Source: Cyclospora cayetanensis (lineage: Eukaryota; Apicomplexa; Conoidasida; Eucoccidiorida; Eimeriidae). From it: a DNA stretch of 64,000 nucleotides. Shown piece after piece: positions 24,201 through 34,385 of the stretch (its first letter is position 1; each line of letters starts with the position of its first letter). The DNA is taken from the NCBI RefSeq assembly GCF_002999335.1, contig NW_020312046.1, forward strand, positions 1-64,000, written 5' to 3'. Position numbers and translations under genes: made by a program. The notes below the pieces were generated by a model. It was not told the origin of the DNA. It saw nothing but the letters and a program-made list of their open reading frames with translations, and made no database searches.

Positions 24201-25015
24201 GCCATACGCCGCAAGCGTCTATACCCCTTGCTGCTTCTCGCTGCCGGCCTTATTTTCGGAGCGAAGAAATGAGAAAGCCGCTTCATCGCATGCATGCTCG
24301 CTGCCCTCCCGTGTGCTGCACAGGAGAGATGGCTGTCCAAGAACGGCAATCACCACAGGTGCAGCAGTGCCGCCTGTTGGGGGCAAGTTTACTGCATGGG
24401 AACTGGCGACGCTTCTTTAGGATGTTAGGCGAAGCTCCTTTCTGCGTCGAAGACCTGTGCGAGCTGTTCAGACCTAAAGTGCAGATGCAGGCACTTGTTG
24501 CACTCTGCAGGTGAGGGGCCTTTGTACCCCTAACACACATGGCTTTTTGTCTCCCCGTTCTCTCTCTCTCTCTCTGTGTGTGTGTATGCGTCCTCTGTCT
24601 CTCCCTCTGCAACCGCCGGCGACCCCCCTTTCGTGTTTCTAAGCGATTATCTGTGCATCTGAGTTGCTATTCGCCTTCCGATGCTGGAGAGGCTCCCCCC
24701 AAGGAGGAAGGACGGCCTCGAAAGGCAAGAACTTCCGCCTTTTAGAGCCTCGGTGGCTGTTTTTCCGCTTCTGCGTACAGAGTATCCCCCACAGCGACAG
24801 TGGCTTCTCTCCAACGCACGTTGATGTTTCCCTCCGCACGTGACTGCCTCGATTTTTTAGAGGAACAGAAGGCAGTTTTTCAACCTCGACACTCACGCCA
24901 CCAGCAGCAATCTGCAGCAGAGAGGCTCGGTGCGCTCGTCTTGGACTGCAAGGCATCGCTCCCCAACTTCGAGGCTTCGCCTCTCCTAAAGAAGAAAGTG
25001 CATGCCATGGGATAG
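18016..25015 (+). CDS. THP3: THP3/LENG8-type SAC3/GANP-domain protein
   Basis: SAC3/GANP-domain (PCI-like) proteins of the THP3/LENG8 branch act in nuclear mRNA processing and transcription elongation. Exon 1 (18016-19353) is Gln/Ala-rich. Exon 2 starts at 19511 and continues a conserved leader (SKPVPSLADMQQYLG); it probably ends at 19784. A Lys/Arg-rich segment is likely at about 20717-20980 and another exon ends at 21479. The signature begins at 21957-22133 (YLRLTNAPDPATV) and joins in phase 0 to 23172-23471, giving VRPEHVLHKTL, then RSLRQDLTVQHI and LGQFNQCQAQLRHLY, all hallmark strings of the family. Exons 23898-23970 (EFLCYRLVYMAL), 24324-24510 (GNWRRFFRML) and 24781-25015 complete the PCI-like part, with matching phases throughout. 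Exons between 19784 and 21281 are the uncertain part. The 1038 nt intron at 22134-23171 and others are filled with microsatellites. Confidence 0.9.
18460..18720 (+). repeat. Imperfect coding repeat with CAG runs (Gln tract plus AASAAA-LPSWHQ)
   Basis: Three copies of a module combining a CAG run, GCTGCTGCATCTGCTG and CAACTCCC(G/T)(T/C)CGTGGCATCA. In protein this alternates polyglutamine with 'AAAASAAA..QLPSWHQ'. It lies in exon 1 of the THP3-like gene, and later copies have diverged (LPPWHQ). Confidence 0.85.
19046..19271 (+). repeat. 15-bp CAACAACAAATACAG coding minisatellite (QQQIQ)
   Basis: About a dozen 15 bp units encode a QQQIQ repeat, with a pure (CAA/CAG)n interruption in the middle, in exon 1 of the THP3-like gene. 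Synonymous CAA/CAG changes group into two blocks, suggesting two expansion episodes. Confidence 0.93.
19868..20110. repeat. 18-bp GGTAATAACAGTATGGGT minisatellite
   Basis: Thirteen or so tandem 18 bp units, with ATG/AAG variation in the middle, followed at 20110-20205 by a two-copy 32 bp unit related to ATTATTGATGGTTATAGTAATTT. It lies after the probable donor at 19785 of the THP3-like gene, so I read it as intronic. It is open in all three plus frames because the unit has no stop and a length divisible by three. Confidence 0.9.
20340..20660. repeat. TATG/TATA microsatellite
   Basis: Alternating TATGTGTATATATG-type sequence in an intron of the THP3-like gene. It is AT-rich compared with the surroundings. 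Confidence 0.92.
21183..21241. repeat. (CT)n microsatellite
   Basis: A short TCTG block is followed by about 48 bp of pure CT, immediately upstream of the exon ending at 21479. It probably doubles as the pyrimidine tract of that exon's acceptor. Confidence 0.93.
21690..21795. repeat. Tandem repeat of about 43-45 bp (GTAGTACACGTGCATCTTCACACACAC)
   Basis: Two full copies and one partial copy of a unit containing 'ATAGTACACGTGCATCTTCA' followed by (AC)n, in the intron 21480-21956 of the THP3-like gene. Confidence 0.8.
22320..23155. repeat. GTGTAAGTGTG and TATGTATG microsatellites filling one intron
   Basis: The intron at 22134-23171 of the THP3-like gene is mostly a GTGTGTAAGTGTGTATG-type array (22320-22660) and a TATGTATG-type array (22780-23150), separated by about 100 bp of mixed sequence. 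Confidence 0.93.
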
Positions 25016-26985
25016 CAAATGCCGCCACAGCTACCGCGCCGCTGGCCGCTGCTGCTTAGCTAGCAGCTGGGGCGACAGTCCGCGGTTATTTGGAAAGCTC
25101 TAAAGAGCGAGCTGCTTTTACAGCGCGTGTTCACGAGACAGTTGCTATAGCGTGGACTCGGTTGGCACTCCGTACCCGGTCGAGTTGTGACCGGATCTTT
25201 TAAGAAGGGCTTTTGGGGGGCGCAAGTGCAGTAGGCAGCCCGATGTGTAGCTTAGATAGGCGGCTGCTTCGTAGCTAAACCTAAGGGGGATGCAGCAGGA
25301 GTCTCTGCTTTGCATCGCAAGATTTTAGTCCTCTAAAGACAGCACCCAGTAGCAGGAGTCGGTCCTGGAGGGGCGCTAATATGCCGATTGGTCTTAGTAG
25401 ACTGCTGCATGTTTCTTAGAGTCTGTGCTGCTTCTGGCTTTTAACGCCTGCAAAGCACCGCGGATCTTGCGGAAGGTAGTCTCAAGGCGCATGCAACTAG
25501 TGAAGCCTCTTCCTAAAGTGTAGGGGGAGGCGGCAGCGACATGTCACGGCCTTAAAAGAACCGCTCTTTCGGCTCTGCCTACCGCCTGTCCGTTCCTTTG
25601 AAGACCTTTTCCGCGTTTCTCATTTGCGCATATATATATATATATGACCAAATAGCGATGCAACGGAGAGATCGTGCATGCAGGCAAACAGGGAGAACTT
25701 GGGGAGTTTGTGTCGGTTGTGAGGAGCCAAGCGGGGGGGCAAGAAAGAGGAAGGGCAGGAGGGACCTGTGGCTTGGGGTGTCGGTGAGGGTTAACGAGGT
25801 GCACTATTACGGTAAAGGGTTCCCACTTTGCTCTTCATGCCCGTCCATCGATCTCTGTAGCGGTCGGGCTTCTCGGAGGCCGGCTCCCGAGGGAGACAGC
25901 GCCAGCCTCTGTGCCAGCGAGTTATGCTATACAGGCTGGAACAAAGGGGAGAAGGTGGGCATGAGGGCGTGCGAAGGGAGGAAAACGCAGCGCGGGATCT
26001 GTGTATTCGTGCGGCGCATTATACGGGGAGAACGAATGCGAAGAAAGCAGACACTCCCCGAGAGCTCTTACGCGTCCGCAGGGAGAGCGCAGGCAGAACA
26101 GGACAGGTGCTTTCCGCTAGGCTACTATGTCTGCTGAGTCATCGCGAAGTGTACATACAGCTCGTGGCGCTTCCGTCCAACGCACGGAAGGGCATGCGTG
26201 GCGAAGGAAGCACGCCTTTGCTGGCTGCAAAGAGCTGGGAAAACGCTGTCTTAATTCTAAGAACAAGATTAAAGTCAAATAATTAGCGCAAAAGAGCAGC
26301 AGGCCCTATTGTGTACTGGGGGGAGGGCCCCGTGTGTGTTCATGGGACTGTTCTTCTTCCGTTCCCCTGCGGCGGCGCCCAATCGCAAGCTCTTTGTACA
26401 TCTTACCGCCTTATTGCTGACTTTGTCCTCCCCTTCCCTCTGGGTAGTCAGCACAGTTTCCGCCGCTTTTCCTCTGAGAGCGGCGTATCTCTGGCAGCGC
26501 GCAGCAGGTATGCTGCTCTGCCTTCGGTCGGTTGCCCTGCTTGTCTGCGCATGTGGCTCCCTTCTGACAGTTCCTCGCCTCCACAGAGCTTGGGATCAGT
26601 ACAAGGGTCCAAAGAAACAGAATGAGCACAGCGCTCTGCCCTCCCCCTTCACGCTGCCTCTCGCTGCACTAACTTCTGCGAGAAGCTCTCGCAGCCGCCT
26701 TCCCCAGCGAACTCCCTTCAGGGTAGCGAAAGGCAGCGTTGCAACCAGTGGCAGACCGACGCAGCAGCCTGGGAACTCGACTCTGCAGCACTGCCTCTCC
26801 CTGCGACCACAGCCACCCTCCTCAGTCTCGTAATTCTGAGCTTGTGCACCCCTTTGTTCTGAATACATACCTCTCAAACACACACACTCTCTCTCTTTCT
26901 CTCTCTCTCTTTCTCTCTCTCTCTCTTTCTCTTCTCTCTTTCTCTCTCTCTCTCTTCCACCCATTGGCGCATTACGTTCGCAAGG
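25016..26985. other. Intergenic region between the THP3-like gene and CPSF3
   Basis: About 2 kb with no frame carrying recognisable motifs. Open frames at 25598-26286 and 26309-26833 on the plus strand have no conserved strings and overlap in different frames. A (CT)n tract at 26880-26962 lies just upstream of the CPSF3 start codon and is likely in its promoter or 5' leader. Confidence 0.5.
26880..26962. repeat. (CT)n microsatellite upstream of CPSF3
   Basis: A CTCTCTCTTT-type tract ending about 25 bp before the CPSF3 start codon at 26986. Confidence 0.93.
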
Positions 26986-29900
26986 ATGCCGCTTCAGATT
27001 TGGGGAGGGCCTGCTGGTGCAGGGGGTTCTTCTGCATTATCGGGATCCTTGCGTGTTGAGAAAACGTGCTCCCTTGCCCCTGGCATCCCCCCTGTGGCGT
27101 TGCCTGGGGGGAAACGTCGAGTCTGCAGCAGCACATTTGCGGAGGCTTCGGAGTCGGAGGAGGACGACTGCGTTCATGTGCTGCCTTTGGGGGCAGGCTG
27201 CGAGGTGGGGCGTTCGTGTGTAGTGGTGTCGTACAGAGGGTTCAAGATTATGTTTGATTGCGGCATCCACCCTGCGCATAGCGGCATAGGGGCCTTGCCT
27301 CTCTTCGATGGCGAGGAGATGCACAAAGTCGACGTTTGTCTGATTACTCACTTCCACTTAGACCACTGCGGAGCTCTCCCCTACCTCCTGACGAAGACAG
27401 CCTTCAGAGGTCGCGTCTTCATGACACAGCCAACACGCCTCATCTGCCGCTTGCTGTGGCAAGACTACGCGCGTATGGGTCGTTTCTCGGAGGGAGAAGG
27501 CGGGGAGCTCTCCCTTTTCACGGAGGATGACATTGCCTATACGCTGCAAGTCGTGGAAACTCTCGAATTCAGACAGCAGGTAACCGTCGGTCCCGCCAAG
27601 ATCGCCTGCTACGGCGCTGGCCATGTTGTTGGGGCGTGCATGTTTGTGGTCGAAATCGGCGGAGTTCGCATGCTATACACGGGAGATTTCAGCAGAGAGC
27701 AAGACAGACATGTGCCTATCGCGGAAATTCCAGATACAGACATTCACGTTCTCATCAGCGAGAGCACCTACGGGGTTCGCGTGCACGAGGCTAGACCCTT
27801 GCGGGAGCGTCGTCTTCTACGCGCGATTTCAGACGCAGTTTCCCGGGGGGGCAAAGTTTTGCTGCCAGTTTTTGCTCTTGGACGAGCGCAGGAGCTGCTG
27901 CTCATCCTCGATGATCACTGGCGTAGCCACCCGGCGCTGCAACGCGTCCCTATCTTCTTTGTCTCGCCCCTCAGTGCGAAGAGCATGGCCGTCTTCGAGG
28001 CATTCGTCGATCTGTGCGGCGACGAACTCAGGCAAAGGGCTCTACAGGTAATTGCAGGCATAGGAGGACTGCTATATGTATATATATATATATGTGTACA
28101 CGTACATAGTGTCAAAACAACGCTGCACACGCCTCACGCTCCCTTCACTTTCTCATTACAGAAAGACGCAACCGAGAGAGAAACAGAGAGAGAATGAGAG
28201 AGAGATAGAGAAATAGAGTAAAGAGAGAGATAGAGAAATACAGAAAAGAGAGAGAGATAGAGAAATACAGAAAAGAGAGAGAGAGAAAGAGAGCCACTGC
28301 CCTGAAGGGTTCGCGCCTGTACATGTGGTATGTATGTTTCTATTCTCTACATGCACGTCGATTGCCGTATTCGGTGGGTGTTGTATATATATAAATAAAT
28401 GTTTTGGCTAAATGCATACGCATAATGTATGGAAATGCGACTGGCGTATTCGCAGTGCCACGGCTTCTTTGTCGGGCAGCTTGTGAACGCTTGGCCATCG
28501 AATTTTGATATAAGAGTTCTTATTCTAGTTTGCATGTGAAGGAAGGCTCATGGATGAGATTTGATTTGCGTGTTGGCTGCGTGTGTGGGTTTTCGCCTAC
28601 ACAGATATCTACACAGGTGCTCTATTATCCATACATGTGCTTTATCATCCATATACATATGTATATATATATATACGGACGCTCCATTATAAATACTTGC
28701 GTTGTATAAATAAATAAATATATATATATGTATATATTTGTATCGTGCCCCTAGAGCGCCTGAGGTGCTTAGTGTGGTCAGCTTAGTGGCATGTATTGTG
28801 CAGATCAGAGCATCCGCGAGTGTTTCGTCTGGGCGGCAGAGGACGAAAGAAGGATGTAGCAGAGCTGACTGTGTCCTATGTTGCTTCTCATAGTCACTCG
28901 TTTTGGGGGTAGTGACTCTATTTGAGGAGGCTGGGGGAACTTTTTTTTCTCTACCACCCCACCTTCTCCCCTCCTGCTGTGTGCATGCGTTTTTTGCCAA
29001 CAAAGTCCTTTAAGGGGAGCTTGTTATTTGTCTCTTTCTCTCTCTTCTTTCTCTCTCACTCTCTTCTTTCTCTCTCTCTCTCTCTCTTCTTTCTCTCTCT
29101 CTCTTCTTTCTCTCTCACTTTCTCTCTCACTTTCTCTCTTCTTTCTTTCTCTCGAATTACACGCGCCGCCTCTTTCGAGTGCTGCATCCGTTGCCGTGCT
29201 GTGTGTATTTAGGGAGAAAAGCCCTTCGACTTGCGGCATGTTCACATTGTTCGTTCTTTGGACGACATTGCAGCACACATTCATGGGGTTACCCCGTGCG
29301 TGCTGCTGGCGGCTCCCGGAATGCTTCAGTCTGGACCTTCTCGCGACGCCTTCGAAGCGTGGGGGGGTTCTGCGAGGAATCTGATTGTCTTGACGGGTTA
29401 CACTGTGCGAGGCACGCTAGCAGACGACGTTCGGAGGGAGCAAGAGGTCCTCCAGCTGCCGGATCGGCAGTTCCGTCGGCGTTGCCAGGTGGAAGTCATC
29501 TCCTTCTCGGCTCACTCAGACTACAATCAAACGCGAGACTTCATTGAGCGGCTGCGAGTGCCAAACGTTGTTCTCGTCCACGGAGAGAGGACGGAGATGA
29601 AGCGTCTGCAAGAAAAGCTGCTGCAAGAGAACCCCGCGCTGTCGGTGTTCACCCCCGAGATCCTCCAGTCGGTAGCTTTGCGTTTCCAGCCCAACAGATG
29701 CGCAATCGCCATAGGCAGCGCAGCCGAAGGTTTGCAGCAGCTCATGAAACGCAAGCAAAAATCGCAGATCCAAGGCAGTTCCGACAACTCGCAGGAGGAG
29801 GAGGCGGGCCCAGAGGGGAAGGTGAACGCGAAGGCAGTTGCCTTCCCCCCAGGATGCGTGGAGAAAGAGAAGGAAAGGGAGCAACAGGAGGCAGAGGATA

Positions 29901-31329
29901 AGGATGAAAAGGAGGACTTTGACGCCTTGCTGATGATGCAACCAGGAAGGCAGCCGCTTCTCGTGGCTGCAGCAGAAATGGAAGCGCTCACAGGCGTTGC
30001 ATGCGCTTCCCTGCAGCAGCAAATTCGGCTCCCCTTTCCTCTCCCCTTGCAGGTTCTTGCGGATGCAGCAGCCGATATCTTCGACGCGGTGCAACCTTTG
30101 GAGTGTATGTGCCTCAGCAACACGGGTGCCGCAGGCAGCAGCGACAGGGAAGCAGAGAGGGCCGAGACATCCCCCGTCTGCTGCAGCGACGAGCAGTGTT
30201 GCGCCTTCCTAGTTGCAGACTGCGTCAGCGTCCAGCGCGTAGCGCAGGAAGGAGCCTCGCGGAGTGTCTCTTCGCTGCAAGCTCCGGAGGCGGAGGGGGA
30301 ACCCCTTGCTGCTGCTAGCCTTGCAAACGCGAAGGCGGCTCCTCCGAGCAGGAGGTGGATCGAAGTTTGCTGGAATTCAAGCCCTACAGCGGACTTGGTA
30401 GCAGACTCCCTGTTGTTTCTGGCATGCGATCTCCTTCGTCCAACTCTGCGGAATCCCTCTGCAACAAGAGAGGCTCTCAACGACTCGCCTACAGGAGGCA
30501 CTCACGGCTGCAAGATTGCGCAAGACGGCGAAGACTCCACGGACCAGACGGAGCTCCTTCTTCTGCAAGTCATTCAGCAGCACCTCGAGGAGCATTTCGG
30601 GGAGGTCCTCCTCTGCCGAAAACGCAGACAGCCGCCGCGCAGCACCAGCACCCCCTCCCAAGCAGAAGGCTTGCCAGAGGCAGCAGAAAACGGAGCAACA
30701 GGGCCTGATGCCTATGAGGAGGTTCCACTAGCCGAAGTTTTGGCTGCGGACGGCGCCGTGGAGGGCCTGTGCCTCACCTTCTACACAGCTGCTGAACAAA
30801 CAGCCACAGCAGCGAATCCAACGGCCACAGCAGATCCTCCTCAAGCTGCAACTGCCAAACCAGAGGAAGAAGATGCAGCAGCAGCAGGCGTAGCAGTAAC
30901 CTGCAAAGAAACTGCCGTTAAGGGAGAGGCGCGAGAGACAACCCCCCTGAAGCCACCTCAAGCCACGGGGGGTTGCAGCGTGCATGTGTGTGTTGACTTC
31001 TTTGAACGCCAGGTCAGAGCTGCTGCTGCTCATGTCGAGGGGAGTTGTCTTCTTCTTGTTGCTGCTGCTGCCTTTAGTGGCGCTGCCTCTGCCGCTTGCC
31101 TGGCAGCAGCAAGCCTCTTCACTTGCGTGTGGCTGCTAATGTCGTGTTCGCAAACACTACTAGGGCTGTCCTGTTGAGTACCTGAAGAGGCATGTGCATT
31201 AAAAGGCCTCCTGATGCTTTTGAATTTCTCTCGCAGGTACACTGCACTGACGCCTCCGTGCAAGAACGCGTCCGAAGTATGGTATCTCGTGTAGAGAAGG
31301 CCTTCCTCCCGCTGGATTTCCCCTACTGA
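26986..31329 (+). CDS. CPSF3: CPSF3 / CPSF73, mRNA 3'-end processing endonuclease
   Basis: A metallo-beta-lactamase/beta-CASP nuclease that cleaves pre-mRNA before polyadenylation; it works in the nucleus in the CPSF complex. Three exons, all joined in phase 0: 26986-28047, 29213-31012 and 31237-31329, giving 984 residues. The zinc motif THFHLDHCGAL contributes H122, H124, D126 and H127. Further family strings are YGAGHVVGACMF, YTGDFSREQDRHVP, SESTYG, PVFALGRAQELL and FVSPLSAKSM in exon 1, and SFSAHSDYNQT with VVLVHGERTEM in exon 2. About 50 residues precede the catalytic domain. The C-terminal third is expanded by Glu/Ala-rich low-complexity sequence, and the last exon adds a conserved-looking end (VQERVRSMVSRVEKAFLPLD). 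CPSF3 is the known target of benzoxaborole drugs in Toxoplasma and Plasmodium. The start codon is the first in-frame ATG before the domain. Confidence 0.95.
28170..28292. repeat. GAGAGA / GATAGAGAAATA purine tract in CPSF3 intron 1
   Basis: About 120 bp of almost pure purine with repeated AGAGAGAGATAGAGAAATACAGAAA units, near the 5' end of the 1165 nt intron 28048-29212. Confidence 0.95.
29030..29153. repeat. TCTCTTTCTC pyrimidine tract in CPSF3 intron 1
   Basis: About 120 bp of CT-rich repeats (TCTTTCTCTCTC units) about 60 bp before the acceptor at 29212. It is complementary in character to the purine tract at 28170-28292 of the same intron. Confidence 0.95.
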
Positions 31330-33180
31330 GGAAGCGCATCGAGCCTCCGCGCGTCCTTGCTCAGAGCTGACAAGTTGCTCTTTGGCTTTCTTCTGCTGCT
31401 GCTACTGCCGCTGCTGCAATGCGGTTGAAATTAAGGAACTTAAAGGCGTGTACCGCCTGCAGAGACGCCTGAGGAGGGGGGTGGTGCTCGCAGACGCCAT
31501 CGTCAGGGCCCCTGTTCGCGCTGCTTCCGCCTACCCTCGAGAGTCTGCTCTGCTCAAGAACCCTTTAGTATTTGGCTGTTTTGTGCCTGTATCCGCTTCG
31601 TTTTCCCGCTGGCTGGCTGCCTGCTGCCACGCGATTCTTGCGTAACTAGCGTGCCGCCTTCTCTGCCTTTGGCCTAGGCTTCACTGTTATCATAGAGGTC
31701 TCCTCAGGCACGACCTTCTCACAGCACGAGCTGACGTAGAGCCACGCGTCCAGGAGCAGTTTTGCCCGCTTTTTCTGCATCGTCTCTCGTTTCACAGTGG
31801 CTCCCGCTGCTGCGGGAGGCCTGAGCCGCTAGGGCAGCACTGGCAAGGAGTCTCTGCTTCTTCGGAGAAACGGCGTTGGGTGATCATGTCTGCCGGAGGC
31901 TGGACCCTGTACGGACGGTCCGGTAGCCTCTGAGGGTCGTAGGTAGCAAGGAGGAACAAAAACGACACAATGCGCAAAACCGAAACGCAACGTTCTGTTG
32001 GCTTTTTGAAGCTCAAGGAGCTAGGTGCAGGGCTGCACCTGCTGCTCCGGCTCGTTTGTAGAGGAGCTTTTTGTAGAGGAGGCACATTGAAGTTATTGTA
32101 TCATCCCTTGTCTGACGTACAGCACATCTCCAAAGAGGTCCTGCCCGATTCTGTGTGTCGGAAAAACCCTTTGCACTTTCGCACTCCCTGAAAACACGTT
32201 CTTCCAAGCACGGCCTCGACATGCCTACAAAACGGCTAGACAGCCCCTACCTCAGTGTACCTAATGCGCGCTTGCTACACTTTGGTGAAAAGACGTGCCC
32301 GGCTGTGATGCTTCCTCAAGAGGCTCCGCAGGAACTTGCGCAACTACGGACTCCGCGTAAACCTTACTGAAATCTATCGAGTGTTTGCAAGAGGTTTTCT
32401 ACCCCGCCCTGCCCTTTCCTTTTCTGTCTCTCCGCAGGAAGGAAGGGAAGCTCGATATCGCTTCAAATATGGACTGGTTTTATCAGCGTGGTCCGTGATC
32501 TTCAGCTTAAACTCGTCCACGGCATGATGCTAAGTGTGCAGGGGATGGCCAAGCAGGAAAGTGCAAATGACTCTCCAGGTGCGCGCTGTTGAGGTTGTTG
32601 GCCCCTAAAGCACTGGAGAGATCAAGCCTCTGCCTCATCGGTAACGCACACTTCATCCACGGCAGCGGCATAGAATCACTCCCTCAACAAGTTGAGGCGG
32701 AGACTCTATGGGGACCGCTCAGCAGCGGGGTACGAGAAGACGGTTCTGAGGATGCATATCGTTTTCCTGGCTTTTCAGCTAATTCGTTATCAAAGATTTT
32801 CATTAAATTTGTTTGGTCAAGAAACAGCAGGATCGGCAACTCTAAAATTGGAGCTTGCGGGATGTGCTAAATAATGACGAGCTGCCAGCAGTCTGACCAC
32901 CTGCTCGACGTCCAGTGCACCGTATTGAGCTAATCCCTAAGTAAGCCTCAGGGTTGAAAGCATGAGAGTGCTTGTATGCCACCCGGTCCGGTAAGCACCC
33001 CAGTTAAAGTGCAATGGACTGACCCACCTGAGCTGAGGTAGCATGTTAGTCGAGATCTTTTCAAGGGCATCAGGGAGGGGTGGACAGCATTCTAAATGGA
33101 TAGCGTCTAAGTGTTAAGCCAAGATGCTCAAGATCACCAACGCCACCGGCGGTGTCTGCTTAAGGCGTTAGGGGTAAGCA
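31330..33180. other. Non-coding region downstream of CPSF3
   Basis: No convincing gene. The short frame at 31382-31645 opens with a Cys-rich artefact of CTG repeats. Simple repeats fade out here, and base composition becomes more even. Confidence 0.45.
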
Positions 33181-33189
33181 GTGGCATGC

Positions 33190-34385
33190 GAAGGCAATCA
33201 AGTAATCATCTTTCTTGATAACGATTGTGTTCCAGGGACTTTGTGTTTTTGACACAGGAAATGAGCCAGATCGGGCCAATATATAAGCATTCAAGGCGCG
33301 GCTTTAGCCTTGCGCGCTACCAAGGAGGCTTCCAATTCTACGGCCTTTAATCTTTTGCAATCGGAATTCGATTACTGGATTTGTCCACACCGTTGTTCCT
33401 TTCATCGTTCTAGTTAAAATGCAGTCTGTAAATCTGTAAGCTGGTCAGAGGAGGCTCAGGCAGGAGCAGTGACACTTAGTGGCCACCAACCAACTCCTCC
33501 GGTAAGAGCGCTGCTCGCGTATCAGTGTCCATTATTTCTAGCACCCGACGCTAGCGATGTAGAAATAGGTGCCAATCTTTCTCAACAAGCTACGGGTTCT
33601 TCAAAAATAAGTTCTTTTAGGCGGTTCTTTGCGTTTCGCCGAAACCAACCTCTTAGACCGGTCTTCAGTTCTTAATCTAGCTTGAGAAGGATTTTCGTGA
33701 CATTCATACGCCAACAGTTGCTTGCGGGCTTAGATGCCTCCAGTCCGACTTTTACATGTGAACTCTAGGAAAGACGTCACCGACGTGGTCTTTGTGGCGA
33801 TGCCCCAGCGCTTCACTACTGCGTGACGGAACTATTCTTGTATGTGATAATTCATGGTTGATATCGAAACTGCGTAAATCGTGTGCTATTAACGCGCATG
33901 TCTCTCGACGCTTGCCGAAAATTTGCGGTCTCAGCCACTTGCATATTCCTACTTCACTCCGTTGTTTCGTTTTCCACAAAGCATCTGAACGTGCTCTTCT
34001 GGGCCTTGATGAAATTCACACCAGAGTGGAAAGTTCTCACCGTGCTTTAGGTGGCGTGGGATGCTACTCACGGCGAAGGAGCATACGATGTGTTGCCATA
34101 AAGCTACGCAACTTTTCTAAGCCAGGCCTTGAGCAAAGCCTCCCCGTTTCTGAAAGGGTTTGGACTGATCTGACCATGCAAGGCCTGGTTGGCCTTCTGG
34201 AGGTAAAGGTTCAGGATAGCATCTGCGTCGTTGCCAAAAGAGTCAGCAGCTTCGCCCTTTTCATCCCTTGCTACAGCTCTACTTGTGACGGCTTGGGAAG
34301 TTCTCTCACTTATTTTAAACTAATGTCTGAAGGTTCACAACTTACCCAGGAGTATCATTGGGGACAAGTATCCGAAGTTCGCTAG
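33190..34385 (+). mobile_element. Decayed Ty3/Gypsy-type LTR retrotransposon pol remnant
   Basis: Three pol landmarks occur in the correct order and spacing on the plus strand but in broken frames. At about 33200 'VIIFLDND' resembles the reverse transcriptase catalytic box (Y/F-L-D-D) with a changed residue. At 33469-33675 'PLFLAPDASDVEIGANLSQQ' resembles the RNase H start (T-DASD-x-x-IGAVLSQ). At 33792-34385 a long open frame carries integrase-like sequence: RDGTIL and 'LRKSCAINAH' in the N-terminal part, then 'VWTDLTMQGLVG' and 'DSICVVAKRVSSFALFIPC', close to the W-T-DL-T-M-D...D-S-I-x-V-V-V-D-R-x-S-K-x-A-H-F-I-P-C box of Ty3/Gypsy (chromovirus-like) integrases. The catalytic Asp after DLTM is replaced, and VVVDR has become VVAKR, so it is inactive. 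LTRs were not found by eye. The integrase part is sure; the RT box is tentative. Confidence 0.75.

Noticed and set aside
29231..31177. CPSF3 frame read through to 31177 with a hydrophobic Ala-rich tail
   Set aside because: The segment after 31012 is the last intron; the true end joins 31237-31329 in phase 0 and gives a conserved-looking C-terminus.
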